Shown in pieces: positions 1-9,162 of a DNA stretch of 20,337 bases. The position numbers and the translations under genes were made by a program. Origin of the DNA: Glomus cerebriforme (lineage: Eukaryota; Glomeromycota; Glomeromycetes; Glomerales; Glomeraceae); the NCBI GenBank assembly GCA_003550305.1, contig QKYT01000107.1, forward strand, positions 78,315-98,651. Direction: 5' to 3'. Every line of letters begins with the position of its first letter. Position 1 is the stretch's first letter. The notes beneath the pieces are model-generated. The model was given only the letters and a program-made list of their open reading frames with translations. It did not search any database and was not told where the DNA came from.

Positions 1-141
1 CTTTTATATATTATTTATATTATTTATATTCTTCATTATATTATTTCATATCGTAGATCTGTTTTCTTCAATGAAGCGCATTTATATTATATTATATATA
101 TATATATTATATTAAACAACATATGTATATGAACATATTTG

Positions 142-173
<32 letters not shown>

Positions 174-540
174 TAGTACTATATATAATATAAATAGTAA
201 AAAAAAAAATCGCGAAATCATATACCTGATTAAAAATAGGAAAGAATTTTGGATAAAAATTACCGTTAATCGATTACGTAAGTAAAGTTACCAGGTATTT
301 TATCTTTACATTGCTAAAAATGGCTTCCCATACAGTTTTGTGTTAAAAGAACATCTTTCTCAATTTAACTATATATATTTATCCAAAATAATGGAAAAAA
401 ATCAAATGATAAATCAAATGATTCATACGTGTTACCCAATGCAATTTCAACTTTACCATAAAATTGGTTTTCCTTTAAGGATAAATTAAATTAATATATT
501 ATGATTATGTAATAATTTCTTTAATACATTTTTTTTAAAT
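1..540. other. AT-rich intergenic stretch with (TA)n microsatellites
   Basis: I see no coding region here. The stretch holds several TA dinucleotide runs (around 94-116 and 147-174) and short A runs. A short piece at about 216-232 resembles half of the palindromic element seen at 20203-20222 (both contain CATATxCCTGATT). A GTTACCAGG word near 288 recurs in the repeat array that follows, so this stretch may be an older, more decayed part of that array. Confidence 0.6.
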
Positions 541-544
541 GAAC

Positions 545-3150
545 TACACCTCATTTGAAAATAATATTTGCGTCATGTCATGTAGTTACTCTTTACTGCA
601 TAGAGAAAAAAAATAATAACAAATGCATTAGATTTATTGGACATTTCTACCTTAACATTTTTAAAATATTATCATCGTTTTACTTATAAATTTTATCATG
701 TTAAGGATTTTAATACAAGTTACTTCTTTGTTTTATCCATCTTTACCATCTTTATCGCAAAATTATAGATGTCTGTTACAACTAATGTTACCAATGCGTA
801 TTCTCGATAATTTCTACAGTATTAGATTAAAAAACTATCTCTATTATTTAAACCGTTTTTTCCTCTCTTTATATTATAATATATTCTCTCTTTATTAAAG
901 TTACACAATTATATCCTTAGATATAATTGGTGTTACCATTTGATGTTAAACCCGGGTAAATACTCTTTCATAAAAGCATCATGCGTTTTTAACCCCTTTT
1001 ACAAACCATTATTTCTGCTATTTGTTTGTATAAATATATTAATATTTATACAATGGATTATCGATTACAAAAAGATTCTTTTAAAGATTGCAGGGTACTA
1101 TTACCAGGGGATACAAATCATGTGCGTCATGCAGTTACTTTTTTTATCTTTACCATCTTTTACTACATAGAGAAATTATAACAAAGTGAAGACGCCTATT
1201 GCAATATATGTTGAATAGTGCTACCAATGCGTTTAGAATTTTCGGTCATTTGAATTTGTTTCGGTTATTAATATTATTAATTCAATTGTTAAATGAACAA
1301 ATTGCAACAATGATTATGTATTAAATTTATCAGGTTATCAACGAATCATATAATATATATCATTTTCATCTATCTATCTTTATCATTTATAAATGTCTGT
1401 TACAATTAATATGTCACTAATACCGTTATTCTCGACGATTGTCAGATTAAAAACAACCTCACCGTCTTTTCCTGAATTAATTATTTTTTTTTATATTCAT
1501 TATGTAATACTTTTATTAATAATAAAATAAATGTTTCATTATATACTTTAACGTTACACATAATATATAAACCCTTAAAATTGTGGTTACCAATATGACA
1601 TTTTAAGTATTTTGAGTGTTGAAACCCGGTTTTGCTCTTTCAAAAAAAAACATCATGTGTTAAAAAAAAGTTTTCCCTTTTTAATATACAATATATGTTA
1701 TTTAATTTAACCTTTTTTTTTTGCAAATCAATCCGTTATGAAATGGCATTTCTTTTTATTACATAAATATATATTATAATATTATAAAATGATCCATGTC
1801 ATCCATCTTTTTACTTCTTTTATATATATACATTATTTATACAAAAACTATCGATCACAAAAAAAGATTCTTTTAAAAAGAAGTTTTTTTTCTACAAGTT
1901 TTTTTTCTTGGCATGTTAATCAACTTATTTACCGCAAATAAAATTCTTTTACATTGTGAAAGTAAACAATAAAAATAAATATCCTGCATATCAGAAAATC
2001 AACATTAAAATGAATAATATATAAATATATAATAAATATTAGTATTATTAAATCATATTTGAATTATTATCGCTTTCACCTATAAAAAATCAGTTTATTA
2101 TAATTGAAACCTCCAATAAATAATCTCTGAATTTACAACGCATTTTTTTTTTCTTTTTAAAACAATATATAATTTGATATATATATATATATATATATAT
2201 TTAATTAATTAATAAAAAAAAAATAAATAAAATTCACGTGTTACCAGGATACATTTTCACACTAAAAATAATGTCCATCTTTTACTGCATAGAGAAATAA
2301 TAAGATGGCTGTTGCAAAATAAATTAAATAGTGTTACCAATGCGTTAGAATTTTTGGTTCGGCTATTGCTACCTTAACATTTTTAAAACATTATTATTAA
2401 ATCCAATCATCATACTTTAAAAGATGATCATGTATGTCAATTAGGTAAATACATTTTTTTGTTTATCAACGAATCATATGCAATAACTTCTTTGTTTTAT
2501 CCATCTTACCAATGCATATAAGATTAAACAACCCACTATTTCAACCCTGAATCGATCTTTTTTTTTCATTTATATTCATTATTGTAAAGTCTTGTATTAT
2601 TCAATTATTGGTAAATGATTTACGAGTTATGATACACATAATTAAAATTTGTGTTACCATTATGACATTTTGAGTATTTTGAGTGTTGAATCCCCGGGTT
2701 TTTGCTCTTTCAAAAAACATGTGTTAAAAAAAGTTTCCTTTTTATATATATATATATATATAGTATACGTTACAAATCAATCCGTTATGAAACGCCGTTT
2801 TTGAGTTTCCCCTAGTAATAACATAAATATATTATAAAACAAAATCATATGATCCACTTTTTTACTTTTTTAAATTATATATATTATATATACAAAGAAC
2901 TATCGATTCTTTTTTAAAAGAAGTTTTTTTTTTCTTGGCATGTTAAATTATATATAGTATTTTAAATCATTATTAACTTATTAACCGCAAATAAAATTCA
3001 TTTAAACTCAATACATTGTTTAGAGTAAACAATAAATTAGAAATAAATAAATCTCCTTGTTACAAATTTTAAATAATAATATATATAAATATAAAATAGT
3101 ATTATTAAATCATGTGATTTGAGCTATTATTGCTAGAGCCTAAAAAAAGC
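545..3150. repeat. Three degenerate tandem copies of a ~0.55-1.1 kb unit
   Basis: Many word-level matches recur in the same order. Examples are the CATAGAGAAA words near 599, 1166 and 2288; ACCAATGCG near 790, 1221 and 2337; TTATCAACGAATCATAT near 1334 and 2464; TTTTGAGTGTTGAA near 1610 and 2678; CAAATCAATCCGTTATGAAA near 1724 and 2773; ACTATCGAT-type words near 1060, 1846 and 2899; and CTTGGCATGTTAA near 1908 and 2935. Spacing between the second and third copies is about 1.05-1.13 kb. The first copy (about 545-1090) is shorter. The third copy ends within a few bases of the stop codon of the cis-prenyltransferase gene. No convincing protein is encoded; the two short plus-strand ORFs inside are AT-rich and biased toward Y, L, F and I. 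Copies differ by many substitutions and indels, so the duplication is old. Confidence 0.75.
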
Positions 3151-3151
3151 T

Positions 3152-4173
3152 TCATTTACTAAGTTGATATTCTAAAATGATTTGTAACATTTTCCAAATA
3201 GAAAATTCAGGCCAATAGCAATTCTCAAAATGTATATAACAATTTTGATGACATTGCCATAAAAGAAAATCACTTAAACGAATTTCTCCTGATGTTCGAA
3301 TAAGAATTTCTAGAGGAGGACATCCATGAGTAAATAAACATTGTTCTATTAAATTCTCATCAATATCCTCTATTTGTATTTGTTTATTTTCTACCATTTT
3401 TACAATTGATTTTACAGAATTAGTGATCTCATCTCTTGAAGTATAAGAAAAACATACGTTCAATATAGATCTATACAAAAATAATATATATAAATTAAAT
3501 AAATGTTTTATATATATACATATATATATATTATATCAATATATACATTTTTTTAATTTTCCTTACCGATCATTATCTTTTGTCATTTCAATAGCCTCTT
3601 CTATTACGTTCCTTAAATCTTGTGATACATAAGACATGTTTCCTAATATTCTTACACAAACTCCGTATTTTTTCACCATTTGACTGAAATTATTTTATGA
3701 TTTTTTTTAAAAAAAATGTTTTTTTTTTAATATTACTAAAATTTTTTTAAATGAGAATTATTTTATATTACCTCTGACACAACTCTATTAACTTTGTCTT
3801 GGCCAGTTGCATAAGTGCATCTACTTCTTCTTTCGGTCGCTTGAAATTCTCAATACTAAATGCATACACAGTGACGGCTTTAATACCAAGTTGTAAACAA
3901 ATGTCCAATACCTAAATGAATAGTTTTTAATCTAAAAATTCATGTTAATGAATCAAGTATATTTGCTTTTTTTTTTTTAAAACTTACCTCTTCCATTTTA
4001 ACGAAACCCATATAATGTCCTTCCGTGGTTTGAACATTTATCTTTCTTGCAAATCTTCTATTACCATCCATAATAATACCAATGTGTTGAGGAATCGTTC
4101 CATGTTTTAATATTTTTATTAAAAATTCATGAACCTTTTTGGTTAAATAAGATTTTGGAACGAGAGTAGACAT
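3152..4173 (-). CDS. RER2: Dehydrodolichyl diphosphate synthase subunit (cis-prenyltransferase, Rer2/DHDDS type)
   Basis: Exons: complement(join(3152..3470, 3567..3683, 3772..3911, 3988..4173)), 253 aa; introns 96, 88 and 76 nt, all GT-AG, phases consistent. The family adds isopentenyl diphosphate units in cis to farnesyl diphosphate at the ER, making the dolichol precursor used in protein glycosylation. Visible signatures: [14 protein letters not shown] (about 32-45) with the catalytic Asp36 of the MDGN motif; [13 protein letters not shown] (75-87); and the diphosphate-binding [11 protein letters not shown] (206-216), followed by LLWQ and WPEF. The GEIRLSDF form matches eukaryotic DHDDS/Rer2 rather than bacterial UppS. 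The chain ends at LSK without the RxG motif of NUS1/NgBR or bacterial UppS, so it probably needs a NUS1 partner (inference). The start chosen is the first ATG before the conserved block; an A-tract with two ambiguous bases lies directly upstream. It is shorter than yeast Rer2 but spans the whole catalytic fold. Confidence 0.95.
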
Positions 4174-4210
4174 TTTTTTTTTTNTTTTTTTTTTNAAAAA
4201 AAAAAAAACA
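4174..4210 (-). promoter_or_regulatory. T-tract/A-tract directly before the RER2 start codon, with two N
   Basis: Read on the minus strand, about 13 T are followed by about 20 A that run into the ATG. Two ambiguous bases (4184 and 4195) show that homopolymer length was not resolved. Such poly(dA:dT) tracts commonly exclude nucleosomes near fungal promoters. The T-then-A order would also let the tract fold on itself. Confidence 0.45.
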
Positions 4211-4292
4211 GACAGAAAATATGTGTAACCGTAGATCTGAATCAAAACAGGGTTATAAATATTCAATTATTAATTTTTATTTTTAATAAATC

Positions 4293-4384
4293 AAATTATA
4301 TGCTATTACAAACAAGTAAAAGATCAGTTGAGAAATAAAGATTAAATTATATGCTATTATAAACAAATAAAGATCTGTTGAGAA
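4293..4384. repeat. ~51-bp tandem duplication between RER2 and the 147-aa gene
   Basis: Two near-identical copies, 4293-4334 and 4344-4384, begin AAATTATATGCTATTA and end GTTGAGAA. They differ by a few substitutions and a one-base length change. They lie in the 277-bp gap that is both the 5' flank of the RER2 gene and the 3' flank of the unknown 147-aa gene, so they could be promoter or 3'-end elements. Confidence 0.7.
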
Positions 4385-4450
4385 CGAAATAAAAAGTTTT
4401 ATAATCAAGACAAATTCATATATATATAAATATATAATTTATTACTAGGT

Positions 4451-4894
4451 TTAAAAACTATTAAAATCATAATTATTAAACATATCACTTCCACCAAAAA
4501 CATAAAAATTCTGAGGAAAAATTTCATTAAAATCTTGCGCTTCAATTAAATTATTAAAGGTGGGTTGTGTTGCGATAGAAACAACCGCGGTTCGTTGTTG
4601 AGAATTATTATTAATATTTTGAGGAGGATTAGAATGAATACGATTTTGTTGAGGTGAAGTTGAAATTTGTTGTCGTTGAATGCTGTTATCATCTGGTGAA
4701 TCCTTTTCATCTTGCCCGTTTGGCATAATTGTTGGTGTAACACATGGTGGAGCGTATCTTTGCGATGGCACATTAAATATATTAGGCGAATGAGGAGAAT
4801 TTGCAACGAGCGAAGGGGTGGAATCATATTTGTTGAAGCCATTCTCTGGCAGATTATTATCATCGTTTTGAGGAAAAGAATTATTTTTATCCAT
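4451..4894 (-). CDS. Unknown 147-aa N/Q/P-rich protein with LIE-x-QDFN-x-IFP C-terminus
   Basis: I do not recognise this protein. It is a single uninterrupted frame from the ATG at 4894, with codon use and base composition less AT-biased than the flanks, which supports real coding. Residues 1-110 are low-complexity, rich in N, Q, S, P and D, and probably disordered; there is no signal peptide or membrane segment. Residues 107-141 form a distinct block: SIATQP, then NLIEAQDFNEIFP, then aromatic residues and GSDMF. The 131-aa protein at 15626-16021 carries the same block in the same position (SISATQP ... NLIEGQDFNIIFP ... GNDIF), so the block is conserved while the disordered part has diverged. 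That layout, a disordered body with a short conserved tail motif, suggests a docking peptide for a folded partner (inference). A start further downstream is possible but would not affect the tail. Confidence 0.6.
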   Translation of the reverse strand: MDKNNSFPQNDDNNLPENGFNKYDSTPSLVANSPHSPNIFNVPSQRYAPPCVTPTIMPNGQDEKDSPDDNSIQRQQISTSPQQNRIHSNPPQNINNNSQQRTAVVSIATQPTFNNLIEAQDFNEIFPQNFYVFGGSDMFNNYDFNSF

Positions 4895-6377
4895 TATAAA
4901 TATTGATCACGAAAATTATTTTTTTTTTTTTAAGAAACTTTTGAATGGATTTTATATTTCTCATGTAATATAATGTGTAATATTGGTCATATGTTCAATG
5001 TTTCATGGTGGAAGGAAGATTGTCCTAGTTGTTCATTTTGATTTGGTTATCTGTAAAAAAATCAACTTAGATTTAATATGATTTTGAATTAGTTCCTAAT
5101 TTCATGTGAATCGTGTGGCATTTACAAAAATATTTTCATATGCGATCGTTCAATTGGTTTCTATCGGATAACTTTGTCCGGAAAAAAAAGTTTCGAAATG
5201 TATAATCAAGCTATTTCATTTAAATAAATCACGTTGTTTTGTGCATCAAAACTACCCCACAATACAATATCACTATATATGTTAATTGTATATCACTTCA
5301 AATTTTTTAATTCAAAGAAAAAAAAACAAAGGAAAAATCTTCCCTATCAGTTATCTGAAATTTTCCGAAATTGGTAATAAACGACATAGAGTGTACCCTA
5401 CAATCTGTAAGGATCATGAATTTTAACACGAGGTAATTACAATATTATCAGGATTCGCTAGCAATTAAATTTAACTTGGTATTATCATGTGCGACAGATC
5501 ATTTGATGACTATTCATATATCAGAAATTTGTATAAATAAGGTTGAGATCAATGGGAATACATCACGCGTGATGTTGAATGAAATTGTTTCGATTGATGT
5601 AATTGATCTGCTTGTTTTTAAAAAAGTTGACTTAGAATTAAAAATTTTTATTATTTAAGATAAGGATTTATTTAATGCATGGGGGTCTAATGGTTGTCAT
5701 CGGTTAAAATTAGAAATGTTTATAATTCATATTTTAAAGAAATTTACGCAAAATTTTATAATGTATAATTTTTTTTTGGCTTCATCCAATTTAGCGCACC
5801 TCTCTCTTTTGGTTTTACAAAATAAGATTAGTAAAGATCCTGTGCCGCATCAGAAACGTCAGTCCCACAATTCTATGATTACTATAAATAATCTATATGG
5901 CTCATTACAAGGGTGTGTGGTTATTTTTATAATATTTACCACATGGACTTAAGTCCATGCAGAATCGTCATCAAAAGATTTTGCGTACATAATTTTTAGG
6001 TTATGAATGGGTGGTTATCTGGCTTCGCTTTTAAGCTGATACCGCCCTTAAGATTTACAAGCGGGTTTGGGAGTGAAAACTGAAAAGGGAGAGAAAAAAG
6101 GGGGAATATCCGGCACTTTATTAAGCGAATACGCACTAGTTAACATATATTGTCTTAGAATATGTAATGTATAAAAATTTTTTGCATTCCTATTTTTTAA
6201 AACTGTGAATGATTAATATATTCAGCGAATTGTTACGAATCATCGTAGAGACGTAGATAGATTTGGTTTTGAAAGTGCGTAGTTTAAGTAAATTTTTTTT
6301 AACAGTGATATATTTTTAAATCTTTTTAATGATTATTGTTTATTATTGATAAGTTTGGTAAAATTCCTGCTAAATAT
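4895..6377. other. Unexplained 1.5-kb spacer with a higher-GC patch
   Basis: No gene is supported. The short plus-strand ORFs near 5476-5658 and 5716-5952 lack recognisable motifs, start context or splice structure. The piece at about 5790-6130 is noticeably less AT-rich than the surroundings and holds an 18-bp perfect palindrome and a purine-rich stretch near 6080-6110. This could be the remains of a repeat or a lost gene. The last 100-200 bases before 6377 should hold the 3' UTR of EME1. Confidence 0.4.
5942..5959. repeat. Perfect 18-bp palindrome
   Basis: CATGGACTTAAGTCCATG is identical to its own reverse complement and has no spacer. It sits in the higher-GC patch of an otherwise gene-free spacer. 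It may be a dimeric protein-binding site, a repeat end or chance. Confidence 0.7.
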
Positions 6378-8900
6378 TTAAGAAATTATAAAATCCGGAT
6401 TAGTTCCCATAAATATCTCATATATCCTTTTTGATAGAGGTTTATTAACATATCTACGTTGTGCAAAACCAACGTTAGGAATCTGTGTGAAAAAAAAAAA
6501 AAAAATGAAAATGAAATTTCGTTAATGTAAACATATCACATAATTAAACCAATAACTGAAAAATAGAATTACCTCAACAAACGTTAAGAGATTTTCTGCT
6601 TCTTCTCTAGTTAGACACTTTTTATATGCATTATATAACGATTTGACGGTTGGATATACATTTATAATCCCTCTAGCTACCGGCTCGGTTACAAATTGAA
6701 TCTCTTGTAACATGCGTAACCAAGTATCACTAGAACCTGTTCCAACTCGTACTTGTCCTTCAGCCCAAAAATTCAAATCACAATTACGACTTCTAATGAA
6801 AAAAGAAAATTTCATATTAATGTAATAAAAAAAAGGTCAAAAAGAACAATAACTGATATAAGATGGCTTACTTGTATGGTATAGTTGCAATATCAGTTGA
6901 AAGAATACCTATCATTTCTGCTGTATCCTCAAAATCTTTTGTGTGAATAATTAAACATTTTGCAATAATCTGCAACCACAAAAACTTTTCTTCTACTATT
7001 TCAAGATCAAGTTCTTGTTCGTGATTTTTTTTCTTCTTTTTTGTTTGAGCAGTAATAGTATTTCCCATAACTTCGATATCGTATTCTTCTATACCTGATC
7101 GAACGGCACTGGTAAAGTTTCGATTGATTTGTGTTTTTCTCTTTCGACAATAACCTTCATAACCTTCAATTAATATGATTAACTTTTTATCACTAAAAGT
7201 TTCTTGGAACCTTTTGATACTATCTGATAATTTATCATCTTTAATAAGTTTGATAAATTCTGATACATCAAAATAAATCAATAAAAATGATTCATCTTGA
7301 ATCCTTTCTGGGATTGGCATGAAAGCATAAAGTTCTTCGTTCCATGTTGCAGTAACCTTTCTTCGCCACTTAATAATTATATTAGGAATATCATGTTGAA
7401 AAGTGCTGATAGTCAATAACTTATACTTTGGATTATCCCGTAAGTAATCAACAAGAGATTTACATTTATTTGATAAATCATTTGAAATATCAACTATTAA
7501 CTCTCGACATAATTCTATTTTATTACCCTTGATCTTGTTAACTTCTTGAATTTGTTTATTTCTTTGCTTTACAGCCTCACGTTCTTCCTTTTGTCTTTTA
7601 CGCTCCAATTTTTGTCGTTCTTTTTGAATTTGCTAAATTATTAAATTAAATTAATTCAGCTTAATGTAAGTTTTTATGAAAATCAATGTATATACCTTTT
7701 CCAATTTTTCAGCTTCTTTAACTTTTTTAGCAACTAATTTATCTTCAGTCATTTTTTGATTATTTACAGATAATTTATCTTCTTCTGTCATTTTTCGATT
7801 ATTTACATTATCCTGGGCCACTGTATTCTTGCGTTTACGTTTCTGATGTGTTACGGAATCATTATTAATGGTTGCTCCTATAATATTCTTTTCAATCTCT
7901 TGATTTAACACATTAGGTTGATGTACGTTTGTTGTTATTTTGGGTTGAAATTCGCATGCTGACTTTTGTAAGTTTTGCCCATGTGACAGATCCTCCGATT
8001 TCAAAGTCGCATCACTATCTTCATCTTCAGCGGTCAAATCGATCGTTTCACGTATAATATTTCTGTTCAAATCCCTCTTCGTAGTTAAATTAATTGAAGA
8101 ATTTTCATTCTTATCTTGAATAATATGAGAAAGGTTTTTTGAACATTCAGCTGAAGGATCAAAAGAATTCTTAATTGGCTCGTTAGCTTGTTTGGCATCA
8201 TATATGGAACAAGAAAATGTAAAATTTGACTCAAGATCCGATGGTAATCTTGTGAGACCAGGCTTGGAAATATTAATGATAATTTGACATAAGTGATTAC
8301 GTAATAATTACATAAAACTAATTATATAAGTTATCACGTACTTTATCATCAAATTTTGAAGTCATAAGCGTAGATGAACTATTATAAAACGTAAAAAATT
8401 AATTAATAATTAAGAAAGCAAAAATCTAAAATTGTAGAATTGCTTACCTAGAATTACTAGTCTTTGTAAAATCCGTATAGAATGTTTCATCTACCGGTAA
8501 AAGTACATCATTGCAATTATTGGCCCTTATTGAATTAGCTCCGAGACTTTTTGTAGTTGTGACATAATCCTTCTTATCTAGAAGGTGAATGGGAAATGAT
8601 GATTTTGACACTTTCAAAGAAAGATCTAAGTGTGTTCCTTCGAGGAACTTTTAATTATAAACAAAAAAAAATATTTTAAAAATTTAAAAAATTTAATCGT
8701 AATAAGTAATGCAAGGGAACATTGTAAAGAAAAATTACATTTCCATCAAATATACGGTTGATTGTGAATTCTACACTTTTTGTTTTATGAAGATCTACAA
8801 GAATTTCTTTTAAACTTTTTTCGCTACAAATAGCTTGGACTTCACTAGCCATAACTTGAAGCTCTTTATCATTTTTGAGTTTTTCAAAAATATCAGACAT
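6378..8900 (-). CDS. EME1: Crossover junction endonuclease subunit Eme1/Mms4
   Basis: Exons: complement(join(6378..6482, 6573..6792, 6872..7632, 7696..8262, 8342..8378, 8448..8647, 8739..8900)), 683 aa; six GT-AG introns of 63-91 nt, all phases close. Eme1/Mms4 is the non-catalytic partner of Mus81; the pair cuts 3' flaps, stalled forks and nicked Holliday junctions in the nucleus. Residues 14-54 resemble a CUE ubiquitin-binding domain (KEILVDLHKTKSVE then TINRIFDG). Residues 206-215 (TIDLTAEDED) look like a SUMO-interacting motif. A lysine/glutamate-rich helix spans 310-355. The ERCC4-type nuclease-like fold covers about 363-575: LIILIEGYEG near 473, EEKFLWLQIIAKCLIIHT near 536, and DTAEMI with IPYK. 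The helix-hairpin-helix part (577-683) has GTGSSDTWLRMLQEI and VTEPVARGI, and the last exon carries KPLSKRIYEIFMGTNPDF. The catalytic GDxnERKxxxD set of Mus81 is absent, as expected for Eme1. The 37-nt third exon is small, but its phase and splice sites fit. Confidence 0.93.
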
Positions 8901-9162
8901 GACACGTATTTTTTTTTTTTTTTTTTGAAATGAGCAAACGCGTCAGTTTTGATAAAAACTTTATAGAACGTGACTAGAGTACTAAAACGAATGATAAACC
9001 TAATTAATATAGTAGTTGTTATATCAACGATCTGCAATTCTGCACGATGTTTAAAGTCACATGCATAATTTTTTTTTAGATCAAATAAAAAATTTGTAAT
9101 ATCATTTTTCAGCATTGCTTTTTTTTACTTTCAGAACTGAGTGATAACAAAATTTACCAAAA
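8901..9162. promoter_or_regulatory. Shared 262-bp divergent promoter of EME1 and PEX5
   Basis: The two genes start head to head with only 262 bp between the ATGs. On the EME1 side the minus strand has an A run of about 17 nt just 8 nt before the ATG. On the PEX5 side a pyrimidine stretch ending ACTTTCAG at 9133 looks like a 3' splice site, so PEX5 may have a 5'-UTR intron whose first exon lies further left. I see no convincing TATA box. Confidence 0.65.

Noticed and set aside
698..1170. Two short plus-strand ORFs (66 and 76 aa).
   Set aside because: They lie in the degenerate repeat array, are rich in Y, L, F and I from A/T-rich DNA, and are not preserved as frames in the other repeat copies.
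4546..4906. Overlapping ORFs on both strands inside the 147-aa gene.
   Set aside because: They are shadows; the frame with the family block is the one shared with the 131-aa protein.
5476..5952. Short plus-strand ORFs of 60 and 78 aa.
   Set aside because: No motif, no splice structure and AT-biased residues; the frames could occur by chance.
7600..7632. Starting a separate gene at the TTG near 7608 (or 8070).
   Set aside because: Splice sites and phases join both frames into one Eme1 reading frame; these are internal leucine codons.
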